17,541 bases of DNA from assembly GCA_964401385.1 (NCBI GenBank), contig CAYNYF010000090.1:1-17541 (forward strand). Reading direction: 5' to 3'. The notes under the pieces were generated by a model. It made no database searches and was not told the DNA's origin. It worked only from the letters and a program-made list of their open reading frames with translations. The translations under genes were made by a program, and so were the position numbers. Source of the DNA: CAYNYF01 sp964401385 (GTDB lineage: Bacteria > Planctomycetota > Phycisphaerae > SM23-33). Shown here in pieces: positions 1-7,578 of the stretch (positions within the stretch are counted from its first letter, which is position 1; each line of letters begins with the position of its first letter).

Positions 1-1
1 C

Positions 2-157
2 TTGCCGATATTGGGTGGGCTGCTGATAGATGCGGCGTCATATCGAGCGACTTTCATAACAACTTTGGTAGTGTCGATAATTGGACTCCTACAGTCCACA
101 GCATTGAAGCCCGTCAGAAATGCTGTTGCTGATAGTAAAGGACGTAGCCAGGCATGA
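2..157 (+). CDS. C-terminal end of an MFS-type transporter (partial, cut by window edge)
   Basis: Frame 2 is open from the first base and ends in TGA at 155-157, giving the last 51 residues of a protein that starts outside the window. The visible part is one strongly hydrophobic helix, with a GGLLIDAASYRATF motif just before it and a short charged tail ending KGRSQA. A glycine-rich turn, Asp and Tyr-Arg followed by a final helix is typical of transmembrane segment 12 of major facilitator superfamily permeases. Its stop overlaps the next start in an ATGA arrangement, so the two are probably co-translated. The substrate cannot be told from this fragment. Assignment to MFS is inferred from a short stretch, and another 12-TM carrier family is possible. 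Confidence 0.6.
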   Translation: MPILGGLLIDAASYRATFITTLVVSIIGLLQSTALKPVRNAVADSKGRSQA

Positions 158-858
158 GCCTGGAAAGGTGCCGATGGATGGGCAGGTATTATCCGCAATC
201 AAAAGTTGAAGTGGGAGGTCTGGTGGCAAGGCACTATGACAGGCTGATGGACGTTGTGACATTCGGGAGGTACCGCCTCTTCATCGAGCAGGCCGTCAGA
301 CTGATGAACATTAAATCCGACGATCGGATTATCGACTTTGCCACGGGCACGGGCAGGAATGCGTGTCTGATGATGAAATACCTTTCTCCGCGGGGCCGGC
401 TTGTCGGGTTGGACATCTCCGAAGCGATGATCTCGCAGTTCCGGGAAAAGTGCCGGGGCTTCTCGAACGTTGAAATCGTCAACGAGAGGATTGACCATCC
501 GTTGCGTTACGAAAACGATTTCGACAAGGTGTTTGTTTCCTTCGCACTGCATGGGTTTCCGCAGCAAATCAGGGCTATGATCATCGACAACGCCTTCAAC
601 GCTTTGACCAACGAAGGCGAATTATCCATTCTCGACTATAACGAGTTCTCCTTATCGGAAATGCCGTGGTATATAAGGCTGCCCTTCAGGCTGATGGAGT
701 GTCCTTACGCGTTTGACTTCATCAGCAGGGATTGGAAGCGAATAATACGCAGACGAGGATTCAGTTGTTTTACTGAGCACCTTTTCTTCGGGGGATATGT
801 CAGGTTACTTAAGGCGGCAAAAACTGCGTGGCCTGTTGAAGTCCCAGATGAAACATAG
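154..858 (+). CDS. class I SAM-dependent methyltransferase (UbiE/COQ5-like)
   Basis: The 234-residue protein has a Rossmann-type methyltransferase core. Motif I is DFATGTGRN at about residues 61-69, followed by the acidic ribose-binding end of strand 2 in GLDISEAM (85-92). A post-motif region FVSFALHG (127-134) and NALTNEGELSILDY (149-162) follow. The N-terminal VARHYDRLMD (24-33) resembles the start of UbiE-type enzymes. The length is normal for the family. The start at 154 is favoured because ATG overlaps the upstream transporter's TGA, with AAAGGA about 11 bases before it. A second possible start is Met9 at 178, preceded by GGAAAGG. Coupling to a transporter suggests modification of a small exported or imported molecule, but the methyl acceptor is unknown. 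The C-terminal part (170-234) is not recognisable. Confidence 0.85.
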   Translation: MSLERCRWMGRYYPQSKVEVGGLVARHYDRLMDVVTFGRYRLFIEQAVRLMNIKSDDRIIDFATGTGRNACLMMKYLSPRGRLVGLDISEAMISQFREKCRGFSNVEIVNERIDHPLRYENDFDKVFVSFALHGFPQQIRAMIIDNAFNALTNEGELSILDYNEFSLSEMPWYIRLPFRLMECPYAFDFISRDWKRIIRRRGFSCFTEHLFFGGYVRLLKAAKTAWPVEVPDET

Positions 859-1116
859 GAAAGGCGCATCGCTGGGGAAATATCTGACCTTGCAGCGGTA
901 GATGGTTGGATCGGCGATCGGCCAGACGGGTTACTTTGATCCCCACGCTCTCTGTTTTGCGGTTGGCACACCGCAGACCGATTGCAACCGTGGACGGTGG
1001 CGGCCGTCCGTCGAAGATCTCGCCTCGAACTCTCGGACTCTCTGTTGAACAGCCCCCGGCCAGTTAACAGCCCCGTTGCTTTCGGGACCAGCAGTGAAAG
1101 CGAACCTTTGGGAACG
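859..1116. other. intergenic stretch between convergent genes, no gene seen
   Basis: About 260 bases separate the methyltransferase stop from the terminator of the convergent PEP-CTERM gene. The open frames here lack an RBS and recognisable protein features. Two short inverted repeats are visible: TGCGGT/ACCGCA near 959-976 and GGACGG/CCGTCC near 991-1008, each with a 6-base stem. A 40-bp segment at 1029-1068 resembles 3243-3282 and is listed separately. Confidence 0.6.
1029..1068 (+). repeat. imperfect 40-bp direct repeat, copy 1
   Basis: ACTCTCGGACTCTCTG at the left end and GTTAAC at the right end recur, without gaps, at 3243-3282 (ACTCTCAGATTCTCTG ... GTTAAC). By hand count the left 25 bases match at 21 positions, the last six are identical, and the nine between are unrelated. 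The pair brackets the PEP-CTERM gene and part of the decayed region. The origin is unknown and chance is not excluded. Confidence 0.35.
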
Positions 1117-1154
1117 GAAGAACGAAAACAAGCGGCCGACCGAAGCCGACCGCC
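1117..1154 (-). terminator. Rho-independent terminator of the PEP-CTERM gene
   Basis: Read on the minus strand, a 9-bp stem (GCGGTCGGC / GTCGGCCGC, with two G-U wobbles) closes a C(UUCG)G tetraloop, one of the most stable RNA loops. It is followed by the T-rich run TTGTTTTCGTTCTT. The hairpin occupies 1132-1153 and lies about 30 bases past the stop at 1185. The wobble pairs form only on the minus strand, which fixes the direction. Confidence 0.85.
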
Positions 1155-1184
1155 TGTTGGGGCAATTCTGGTTGTGGTGTGTCG

Positions 1185-2471
1185 TCAGGCCTTGCGACGC
1201 CGTCGCAGCATCGCCAAGCCGCCGAGGGCCAGCAGACTCATGGTCGCCGGTTCGGGGACGTACGTCACGAAATAGGTGAAGTGCTTTGTCCAGATCACAA
1301 CGTCGTCGGTGTCCTCGATCACACCGTCGCCGTCGGCGTCCAGGTACAGGTACCCGTCGTCGACGCCCAGCGTGTCCAGCAGGCTGCCGTCGTCATCAGG
1401 CAGCACGGTCGTGATCGGGTGGAATGTGTCGAGATCGGACCACCCGACGAGCTTGAGGGCCTCGCCCGGGAGATGGATACGGACGGCTTGGTTGAAAGTC
1501 ATAGGATCGTATTCGTCGCCGACGAGGAACGAGGAGAGGTCGACGATGTCGTCGTAGTTCTCAAAGCCGTAATCCTCCGGATAGTACCAGTCCGTATAAT
1601 CGTACGGGCCTTGAAAGAGCCCGGAGAACTCCACGCCGGACTTGTACATCCGCGTGCTGGCCGGGATGGTTATGGTCACTTTCTTGCCGTTGTCCATATT
1701 GGTGGTAACAGTGGTCTCCTGAGTCACCCCACCGTTTGGCCAGGTGAGCATATCACCGTCGCCTATGCCCGGAACAACCGTAGGCGTCTGGTTTATGTCG
1801 GGGATCTCTACCGAGACGTTATCGAAGTAGAAGCCGTACTCCTGGGCATACGTGGTGGCGCTGGAGCTGCGGTATCCGTACAGCCGGAAGCGCACGCGGA
1901 ACCGAGACGTGGCGAAGTCTTCGGGAAGTACGACCGGAGGGTTGTGCACCCAGGTGCTTGTGGCATGCCCAATGCCCAGATACGCCTGCGTCCAGGAGAA
2001 CCCGTTGTTCTTGCTGACCTCGACGTACCCGTAGTTTGAGGTATTAACGCGGAGGAAGTGTGTCCAGGTCAGGATTGGTGTTGTCCCGGCGTAAGCGCTC
2101 AAATCGATCTGCGGTGACATAACATAGCTGTGCTCGTATTGGTAGTGGCTTCCGGTGATTGTGTTATTGTAACCCACGGGATTCTGCGCGGTGCCCCAAC
2201 TGTAAGGCCAACCATATGTCGGCGACCGCGGCGGACGGGATGGGCACTGAAAGACCTCGCCGGGCACACCAGCCTTCCACGACGCTGATGCGCGGGTACT
2301 CAGGTTATGCACCGTGTACCCGCCGCCTCCGGTGGCGTAGGTGAACTCCTCCAGGTAAGGGATTACCCCGGCGCAAGCCTGTCGGGCCAGCCCCGACCAC
2401 GCAATGACGGTGGCAAATGCGATTACCAAAAGAAACACCACAAAGCGCGAATATCTGCTAAGTAAAGACAT
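1185..2471 (-). CDS. PEP-CTERM sorting domain secreted protein with a beta-sandwich-like domain
   Basis: The 428-residue protein has an N-terminal signal peptide: a hydrophobic helix at about 9-27 and likely cleavage near AGLARQACAG. It ends in a classic PEP-CTERM tripartite tail: VPEP at 405-408, a hydrophobic segment at 410-421 and a terminal RRRRK cluster. Known PEP-CTERM proteins are exported and cut by exosortase to reach the cell surface or exopolysaccharide layer. Residues about 110-223 (PQIDLSAYAG ... FYFDNVSVEI) resemble the MAM/jelly-roll sandwich seen in secreted bacterial proteins. Residues 378-390 (DADGDGVIEDTDD) look like a calcium-binding loop. A near-perfect AAGGAGG lies 6-7 bases before the ATG, which fixes the start. 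It stands alone with its own terminator. The ligand and role are unknown; exosortase is not in the window. Confidence 0.85.
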   Translation of the reverse strand: MSLLSRYSRFVVFLLVIAFATVIAWSGLARQACAGVIPYLEEFTYATGGGGYTVHNLSTRASASWKAGVPGEVFQCPSRPPRSPTYGWPYSWGTAQNPVGYNNTITGSHYQYEHSYVMSPQIDLSAYAGTTPILTWTHFLRVNTSNYGYVEVSKNNGFSWTQAYLGIGHATSTWVHNPPVVLPEDFATSRFRVRFRLYGYRSSSATTYAQEYGFYFDNVSVEIPDINQTPTVVPGIGDGDMLTWPNGGVTQETTVTTNMDNGKKVTITIPASTRMYKSGVEFSGLFQGPYDYTDWYYPEDYGFENYDDIVDLSSFLVGDEYDPMTFNQAVRIHLPGEALKLVGWSDLDTFHPITTVLPDDDGSLLDTLGVDDGYLYLDADGDGVIEDTDDVVIWTKHFTYFVTYVPEPATMSLLALGGLAMLRRRRKA

Positions 2472-2474
2472 GGA

Positions 2475-2485
2475 AAACCTCCTTA
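2475..2485 (-). promoter_or_regulatory. strong Shine-Dalgarno of the PEP-CTERM gene
   Basis: On the minus strand the leader reads TTAATTAAGGAGGTTTTCC directly before ATG. AAGGAGGT matches the anti-SD almost fully at optimal spacing, which suggests high translation. Confidence 0.8.
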
Positions 2486-2494
2486 ATTAATCCG

Positions 2495-2515
2495 TACCTA
2501 CTGATTCATACCTAC
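2495..2515 (-). promoter_or_regulatory. TACCTAC direct repeat in the PEP-CTERM leader
   Basis: TACCTAC occurs at 2495-2501 and again at 2509-2515 on the plus strand (GTAGGTA on the coding strand), a period of 14 bases, 24-44 bases upstream of the start codon. A repeat of this size in a leader could be an operator or a promoter-proximal binding site. No convincing -35/-10 pair could be fixed, so the regulatory reading is a guess. Confidence 0.3.
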
Positions 2516-2625
2516 ATACTCGAGCAAAGAAGGCAACATTTCCTGGATGAGGCGGACTGGAAAAGCAAGCGAGCGATTCGCACTAGGGAGCATGTTTCGA
2601 TTGAGGTGACGCGCTGGAACGAAAC

Positions 2626-2651
2626 GTTTGGCCCTTGTTTCAGGGCCAAAC
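2626..2651. terminator. perfect 10-bp hairpin, possible terminator
   Basis: GTTTGGCCCT and AGGGCCAAAC form a perfect 10-bp inverted repeat around a 6-base loop. The flanks are only weakly T-rich on either strand, so direction and terminator function are uncertain. No gene ends directly beside it, which suits a leftover from a lost gene or insulation of the PEP-CTERM promoter. Confidence 0.45.
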
Positions 2652-2850
2652 ACTTCTTCGCATCGACAGATGTTTCACGAACCACCATGAATTATACTCC
2701 CGCTTCTCCCTTACGCCTAGCAAAATTCCGAGGTTTTCGGTTGGACGTAGGTGGAACTGATGGTCGCATTGGCATTTCGGGCACCGGCATCGCGTGCGTT
2801 CACCCCTCCACGCTGCTTTGTGGGCTGGCGTGAAGCGGTCAATAGGGCTG

Positions 2851-2895
2851 GTGGTATTGAAACCCGCGACCTTCCGGTTGACAATCCAGATCGCC
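2851..2895 (-). other. possible degenerate tRNA 3' half (tRNA-Asp-like)
   Basis: The minus strand reads like the anticodon and T-arm half of a tRNA: a TTGTCAA loop (anticodon GTC would be Asp), then GGTCGCGGGTTTCAA, close to a normal GGTCGCGGGTTCGAA. The anticodon stem (CTGGA / CCGG) is off register by one base, the T-arm is damaged and no convincing D-arm or acceptor stem is seen. If real it is a broken copy, for example an attachment-site leftover. Chance similarity is possible. Confidence 0.25.
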
Positions 2896-3075
2896 GATAG
2901 TGCAGAGTTTGCCATGGGTTACGATTGCTCCGGCTCCGACCGAGTGCGATTCGAATCGTGTAATATTCTTCTTAACCGCATCTTCAAGCGATTTGCGATT
3001 AGGGAGTGGTTACGAAGAGCGTTGTGTTCGGGGAGCCAGTCAAAAAACGCGGAATCGGCGAGCAGATAGTTAACG

Positions 3076-3112
3076 GAGAACGCCGAGGGCAAACGTCCTC
3101 GGCGTTTCTCTA
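3076..3112 (+). terminator. strong GC-rich hairpin with T-rich tail
   Basis: GAGAACGCCGAGG pairs with CCTCGGCGTTTCTC, one bulged T, around the 8-base loop GCAAACGT, followed by TTTCTCTAT. This is a good intrinsic-terminator shape on the plus strand and could also work on the minus strand. No supported gene ends just upstream, so it probably belonged to a gene that has since been lost. Confidence 0.6.
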
Positions 3113-3207
3113 TAAGTGGCTGACCGCAAAGGCTTACGGGCACTTGCCGCACCCGTCCCGTTTTCTCCGGTTCGAGTTCGACAGTCCGGGCCGCGAAGGC
3201 TACCATC

Positions 3208-3483
3208 ATGGTTGCGCTCGCACCCTGGAAACCGCGGCCAAGACTCTCAGATTCTCTGGTTCACAGCGATCTCTTGGTTAACGCCCGCGTCACGCAGATC
3301 ATGAAGTTGCGGAACCTCGCCTTGGACATTCAGGAAGAGATTCTGTTCCCGCCTCGGACCACACACGGCCGCGACCTCATCTGCGAGCGGCACCTGCGGC
3401 CCATCGCGGCCGTCCTCGATTGGCGCAAGCAGCGCCGGATGTGGAGCAACCTGTTGGAGGATAGCCATCGGGCAGTGGTGTAG
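3208..3483 (+). pseudogene. remnant of a recombinase-associated HTH protein
   Basis: The frame from ATG 3208 encodes 91 residues. From about residue 25 it reads ARVTQIMKLRNLALDIQEE, then GRDLICERHLRPIAAVLDW and KQRRMW. I recognise this as the C-terminal half of a small HTH protein found next to site-specific recombinases in planctomycetes and others, where the core normally reads roughly HVTRARVTQIMNLLNLAPDIQEE. The first 24 residues (PWKPRPRLSDSLVHSDLL) do not fit that family. The segment that should hold the first part of the HTH and its upstream helix is missing. No recombinase is left nearby and there is no clear RBS, so I read it as a decayed fragment of a mobile module. Family recognition is from memory and was not searched. 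Confidence 0.5.
3243..3282 (+). repeat. imperfect 40-bp direct repeat, copy 2
   Basis: This is the partner of 1029-1068, in the same orientation, with a conserved left block and a terminal GTTAAC at 3277-3282. The right end falls exactly where the family-like part of the HTH remnant begins, which suggests a junction. Confidence 0.35.
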
Positions 3484-3652
3484 AGGGAAACCGACCGTCT
3501 TCGAATAGGCGCGGGCATCGCCGCAGAGACACCTTGGATGCTCAAGAGCAGGCTTTTCGGCTACGTGGTTGGAAAACAAGCATCCGGGTTATGTGCTTCG
3601 GGACGCGCAATCGATCGCTCCCAAGCGTCTACGGCGTTCTGGGGCACACCGG

Positions 3653-5347
3653 TCACATCTTCCCGTGCCTGAGGATAGAAACCAGCAGCCAGAACCCCAG
3701 CGCACCGGCGCCGAGGAACCCCACGATTCCGACGACGGGAATTCCGTGCCACTTCGGCGGGATGCCGGACAGAATGATCAGCGATGACCCGATCACCAGC
3801 GCCGCCAACACGATCGCAAAAGCGATCCGGTTGCTGACCCGATCGTGCGTCCTGAGCATCGGCTCCAGGCCCCTGTGTTCGAATTCGACGTGGATTCGGC
3901 CGCGCTTGATCTGGGCGATGATGTCTTTCAGGTCGGCGGGCAAATCCCGCAGAAGGTCGCCCAAATCAATACCGGAAAGGTACAGGTCTTTTGCCAGGGT
4001 CCGGGGGCTGAAGCGCCGGCTCACGATTTTCATGGCAAACGGCTCGGTATGTTTGACCATGTCGAAGTCGGGGAAAAGAGTCCGCCCGTTCCCCTCCACG
4101 GTGGCAAGGGCCTTGGTAAGCAGATAGAAATCAGGGATAATTCTCAACCTATGCCGCATCAGGATTTGGATCAACTGCGATATGAGGTTGCCCATGTGAA
4201 TGTCCCTGAGCGGACTATAAAAGTGCTGCTCGATAAAATCGGCGATGTCTGCTTCAAGCCGTTCGGTCGCGTCGGGATTGTCGTTTTCCGACAGGCCCAG
4301 GACTGCTTTTGTGATTTGCTTCGCGTCGCGGTGAACGATACCGACGATCAGCTTGCCGAGATGTTCGCGGTAACGTCCCGTTACGGTCCCCATCATGCCG
4401 TAATCGAGAAAGCAGATGACGTTGTCCGGCAGGATCAGGATGTTGCCGGGATGCGGGTCGGCATGAAAAAAACCGTGCTCGAATATTTGTTCGAGAATGA
4501 GATCGGCGCCGCGATTGGCGATAGTTTCCAGGTCGAATCCCTTCTCGCTCAACGCCGAAAGGTCCGAGACCTTCGTGCCCTCGATAAACTCCATGCTCAG
4601 GACCTTTCCGGTTGACAGGTGCCGGAAGACCTTTGGAACGTATATAGTATCGTTGTCCTGGAAGTTTCTGGCGAATCGTGCGACGTGGCCGGCCTCGATG
4701 CCGAAGTCCAGTTCCTTTCGAATCGTGCGTGCGAATTCCTGAACGACTCCGACGGGGTTGACCGCCTCAAGGCCGTGAAGGTGTCTTTCCATCAACCCGG
4801 CCAGGTCTAGCATGATTTCCAGGTCCACTTCGACGGTCTGGCGAATGCCGGGCCGCTGGACCTTTACCGCCACTATCTCTCCGCTTGGCAGTACGGCCCG
4901 GTGCACCTGGGCGATGGATGCAGACGCTATCGGCCTTTCATCAAATTCATCGAAGAGAGACCCAACGGACCCGCCCAGTTCCGCCTCAACGATCTGCCTG
5001 ACCTGGGAGGGGGCAAAGGGCGAGACCGTGTCCTGGAGTTTTTCCAGTTCGGCGCATAGTTTCTGCGGGATCATATCCGGGCGTGTCCCGGCAATCTGTC
5101 CCAGCTTGATGAAGGACGGGCCGAGTTCCTCCAAGGCCATCCGTATCCGTTCCCATCTGGTCAAGGGGGCGGCCTGGACCGGCTCGGCGCCCTTGGCCGG
5201 ACGCTTGCCCAAACCAAGACGCCGGCGCAGGCCGAGAGTCGTTACCATGTCCCCGAATCCGTGCTTTAGCAGGACCAAAGCGATTTGGCGATACCGCTTA
5301 ATGTGGCGGTATCGCCTGCCCATGAAGGCCAGTCCACGAATCGGCAT
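3653..5347 (-). CDS. ubiB: UbiB/ABC1 (AarF-type) atypical protein kinase family
   Basis: The 564-residue protein has the full UbiB signature. The family-specific KxGQ segment is SFIKLGQIAGTRPD (K81, Q84). The alanine-rich nucleotide loop is ASASIAQVH (141-149), with the conserved lysine K162 in VAVKVQRPG. The ExD motif is KELD (211-214), the catalytic loop HADPHPGN is at 295-302 and the metal-binding DYG at 315-317. Two hydrophobic helices near 508-529 and 538-558 form the usual C-terminal membrane anchor. Length is normal and no key residue is missing. Family members are ATPase/kinase-like proteins needed for quinone biosynthesis or lipid homeostasis at the membrane. GGAG lies about 8 bases before ATG 5347. 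It follows the phasin-like gene by 12 bp, a pairing known in other bacteria, so both are probably one operon. With no ubiquinone genes in view, the quinone role is not assured. Confidence 0.9.
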   Translation of the reverse strand: MPIRGLAFMGRRYRHIKRYRQIALVLLKHGFGDMVTTLGLRRRLGLGKRPAKGAEPVQAAPLTRWERIRMALEELGPSFIKLGQIAGTRPDMIPQKLCAELEKLQDTVSPFAPSQVRQIVEAELGGSVGSLFDEFDERPIASASIAQVHRAVLPSGEIVAVKVQRPGIRQTVEVDLEIMLDLAGLMERHLHGLEAVNPVGVVQEFARTIRKELDFGIEAGHVARFARNFQDNDTIYVPKVFRHLSTGKVLSMEFIEGTKVSDLSALSEKGFDLETIANRGADLILEQIFEHGFFHADPHPGNILILPDNVICFLDYGMMGTVTGRYREHLGKLIVGIVHRDAKQITKAVLGLSENDNPDATERLEADIADFIEQHFYSPLRDIHMGNLISQLIQILMRHRLRIIPDFYLLTKALATVEGNGRTLFPDFDMVKHTEPFAMKIVSRRFSPRTLAKDLYLSGIDLGDLLRDLPADLKDIIAQIKRGRIHVEFEHRGLEPMLRTHDRVSNRIAFAIVLAALVIGSSLIILSGIPPKWHGIPVVGIVGFLGAGALGFWLLVSILRHGKM

Positions 5348-5359
5348 AGGAACTCTCCG

Positions 5360-5659
5360 CTATTTCTTCTTCCCGGCCCTTTCCAGCTTGGCGATGCGGG
5401 CCTCAAGACGGCCCAGGTCCTCCTTCGCCGGCAGGTGCATTTTGTGAAGCGACTGCTCGAGCCACTTCTCGACCTGTGCCTTGAGGTCTTTCCTTGCCTT
5501 GGCGGATTTGGCCACCATGTTATCAGCCAGTTTGCGGGCTTCTGCCTCGGAGAGTTTTCCTTTCTCCGCCAGTTCCTTGGCGAACTCGTCGAGCTTTTCT
5601 CCGGCCATCGCCGCCAGACCCACACCAACCAGAAACGCCTTGTTGATCGCCTCGAACAT
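5360..5659 (-). CDS. phasin-like small helical protein (PHA synthesis regulator phasin type)
   Basis: This is a 99-residue, charged, helix-rich protein beginning MFEAINKAFLVGVGLAAMAGEK. A hydrophobic, glycine-containing N-terminal stretch (8-20) is followed by a heptad-like region rich in Lys, Glu and Ala (21-70). The tail has the typical LPAKEDLGRLEARIAKLE (76-93), a short coiled coil, and a lysine-rich end. This layout matches the phasin-like proteins of poly-hydroxyalkanoate granules and their regulators. The start at 5659 is chosen because AAAGGAG lies 6-7 bases upstream; an in-frame ATG at 5689 has no such site. It sits 12 bp before ubiB. No PHA synthase is in the window, so granule association is not shown; a scaffold or membrane-linked partner of the UbiB protein is an alternative. 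Confidence 0.7.
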   Translation of the reverse strand: MFEAINKAFLVGVGLAAMAGEKLDEFAKELAEKGKLSEAEARKLADNMVAKSAKARKDLKAQVEKWLEQSLHKMHLPAKEDLGRLEARIAKLERAGKKK

Positions 5660-5685
5660 GATGCACTCCTTTGGGTTAATCTGTC

Positions 5686-6024
5686 TCACAGTGCTTGTGC
5701 CATTTTCCGGGGCACGTAACCATCATTCCACGTCTCGCTGCTGAGCCGACCATCTCCTTTCCCGTACGCAATCATACCACGATGGTATTCCGGATCGGCA
5801 AGTGCGTCCGCTGCCTCACGGTCAATCGGCCTGGCCATGCAGCCCCTCGCAGCGTCCAGGAACTCGCCGAAGTGATCGCGGATGGCGCACGGGCACAGCC
5901 AGTTGCCCGTACTCTCCGCCGGCTGGGCGTAGGCGTAATCGTCCTGCCACCGGCGAATCCGGGCGAACAGCGGGCAGGTCAGCGCGTCGTTCAGGTCTGC
6001 CCCAGGCCGGGCGGAGACGGGGCG
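5686..6024 (-). pseudogene. C-terminal remnant of a radical SAM protein (no usable start)
   Basis: Between an in-frame TAA at 6025-6027 and a TGA at 5686-5688 the minus strand is open for 112 codons with protein-like content: CPLFARIRRWQDDYAYAQP, then NWLCPCAIRDHFGEFLDAAR, ARPIDREAADALADPEYHRG and MIAYGKG. A P-C-x-I-R-D-H motif followed by spaced A-x-x-A-L-x-D-x-x-Y is what I recall from the tail of uncharacterised radical SAM proteins with an auxiliary C-terminal region. The catalytic CxxxCxxC core is absent, and the only in-frame ATG is halfway, at Met of GCMARP. The likeness fades upstream of about 5990. It lies between the ABC operon end (6042) and the phasin-like gene, so it is probably the stump of a gene cut by a rearrangement. 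Recognition is by eye. Confidence 0.5.
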
Positions 6025-6041
6025 TTATACGGCCTTGGTGC

Positions 6042-6685
6042 TCAGACTTCGTAGCGCATGGCGGCGGCGGGTTCGACCTTGGCCGCCATCAGCACGGGAA
6101 TCACGCTCGCCAGCAGCGCCAGGCTGGCGCTGATGCCCGTGCAGAGGAGGATGCAGAGCAGGACGTTCACCTCCAGGCCGAGGAAGTTCGCCTGGGCGTG
6201 AAAGGCAATGGCGGTGGTGAGCTGGCCTGCACCCACGGTGGCTACGAAGTTCAGCAGCGCGCCGCCGTAGCCGAGCAGGGCGCCGGCGACTCCGCCCACT
6301 ATGCCCAGCAGGACCGATTCGAACAGGAAGATCTCCACGATGTGGATGTTGCGGCTGCCGAGGCACTTGAGCGTGCCGATCTCCTTGATGCGCTCGGTGA
6401 CGCTCATGACGATCGCATTGAGCGTGCCGGTGGTGCAGATGAGCAGGGCGACGCCCATCCACAGCCAGCGGAAGATCGGCTGGAGGCCCTGGCCTTCGGC
6501 CGGGCCGGCGGCTTTCTCGGCCGCGGCCTTGATCATGGCGTCACTGGTGAGCAGCACGTTGGTGAAGGCGATGGCCACGGCCACGCCCGCCACCACCAGC
6601 AGCATCCGCCCCAGCCGCAGGCGAATGCCCTGGAGGGCGAACAGGAACGCCTCGAAAATCGGAAACGTGCTGCGCTGGGAGTGGT

Positions 6686-6689
<4 letters not shown>
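6042..6689 (-). CDS. compact FtsX/MacB-type ABC permease
   Basis: The 215-residue integral membrane protein has four helices at about 26-48, 74-97, 121-146 and 174-198. The cytoplasmic coupling segment ERIKEIGTLKCLGSRN (100-114) is diagnostic for FtsX/MacB/LolC permeases, as is the ending AKVEPAAAMRYEV. The family normally has 200 or more residues outside the membrane between helices 1 and 2; here that loop is only about 25 residues (49-73). The start at 6689 is fixed by an ATGA overlap with the ATPase stop, with GGAG in front. An in-frame ATG further up (6842) lies inside the ATPase gene and is not used. It likely pairs with the permease half of the 1739-residue protein to form the heterodimer driven by the ATPase. 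It is the last gene of the operon. Confidence 0.85.
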
Positions 6690-7462
<773 letters not shown>

Positions 7463-7578
7463 ACCTTGGACCTCACTTGCGTTTGCGGGCCGCGACCCGC
7501 GGCTGAGCGGATGCCGACGGGGCGGGCTCGCACCAAGGGGAACCCGAAAACCACAGATCGTCAATTGACAGTTTCATA

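Larger units (their letters stand above)
2472..3207. other. long intergenic region with decayed sequence, no intact gene
   Basis: More than 700 bases hold no frame with a credible RBS, domain or codon pattern. What can be seen is the leader of the PEP-CTERM gene (2472-2520), a perfect 10-bp hairpin (2626-2651), a possible tRNA-like fragment on the minus strand (about 2851-2895) and a long terminator-like hairpin (3076-3112). Together with the HTH remnant to the right this looks like the residue of a lost integrative element. That reading is inference. Confidence 0.5.

Noticed and set aside
1179..2039. 286-aa open frame on the plus strand
   Set aside because: It is antisense to the PEP-CTERM gene, which has a signal peptide, sorting tail, RBS and terminator.
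2794..3069. 91-aa plus-strand frame ending 7 bp before the 3076-3112 hairpin
   Set aside because: The position is suggestive, but there is no RBS or recognisable domain, it covers the possible tRNA-like fragment on the opposite strand, and other frames overlap it. Not supported as a gene.
5989..6040. possible terminator after the small permease
   Set aside because: AAGGCCG/CGGCCTG-type pairing exists, but with a 20-base loop, a mismatch and no T-run on the minus strand.
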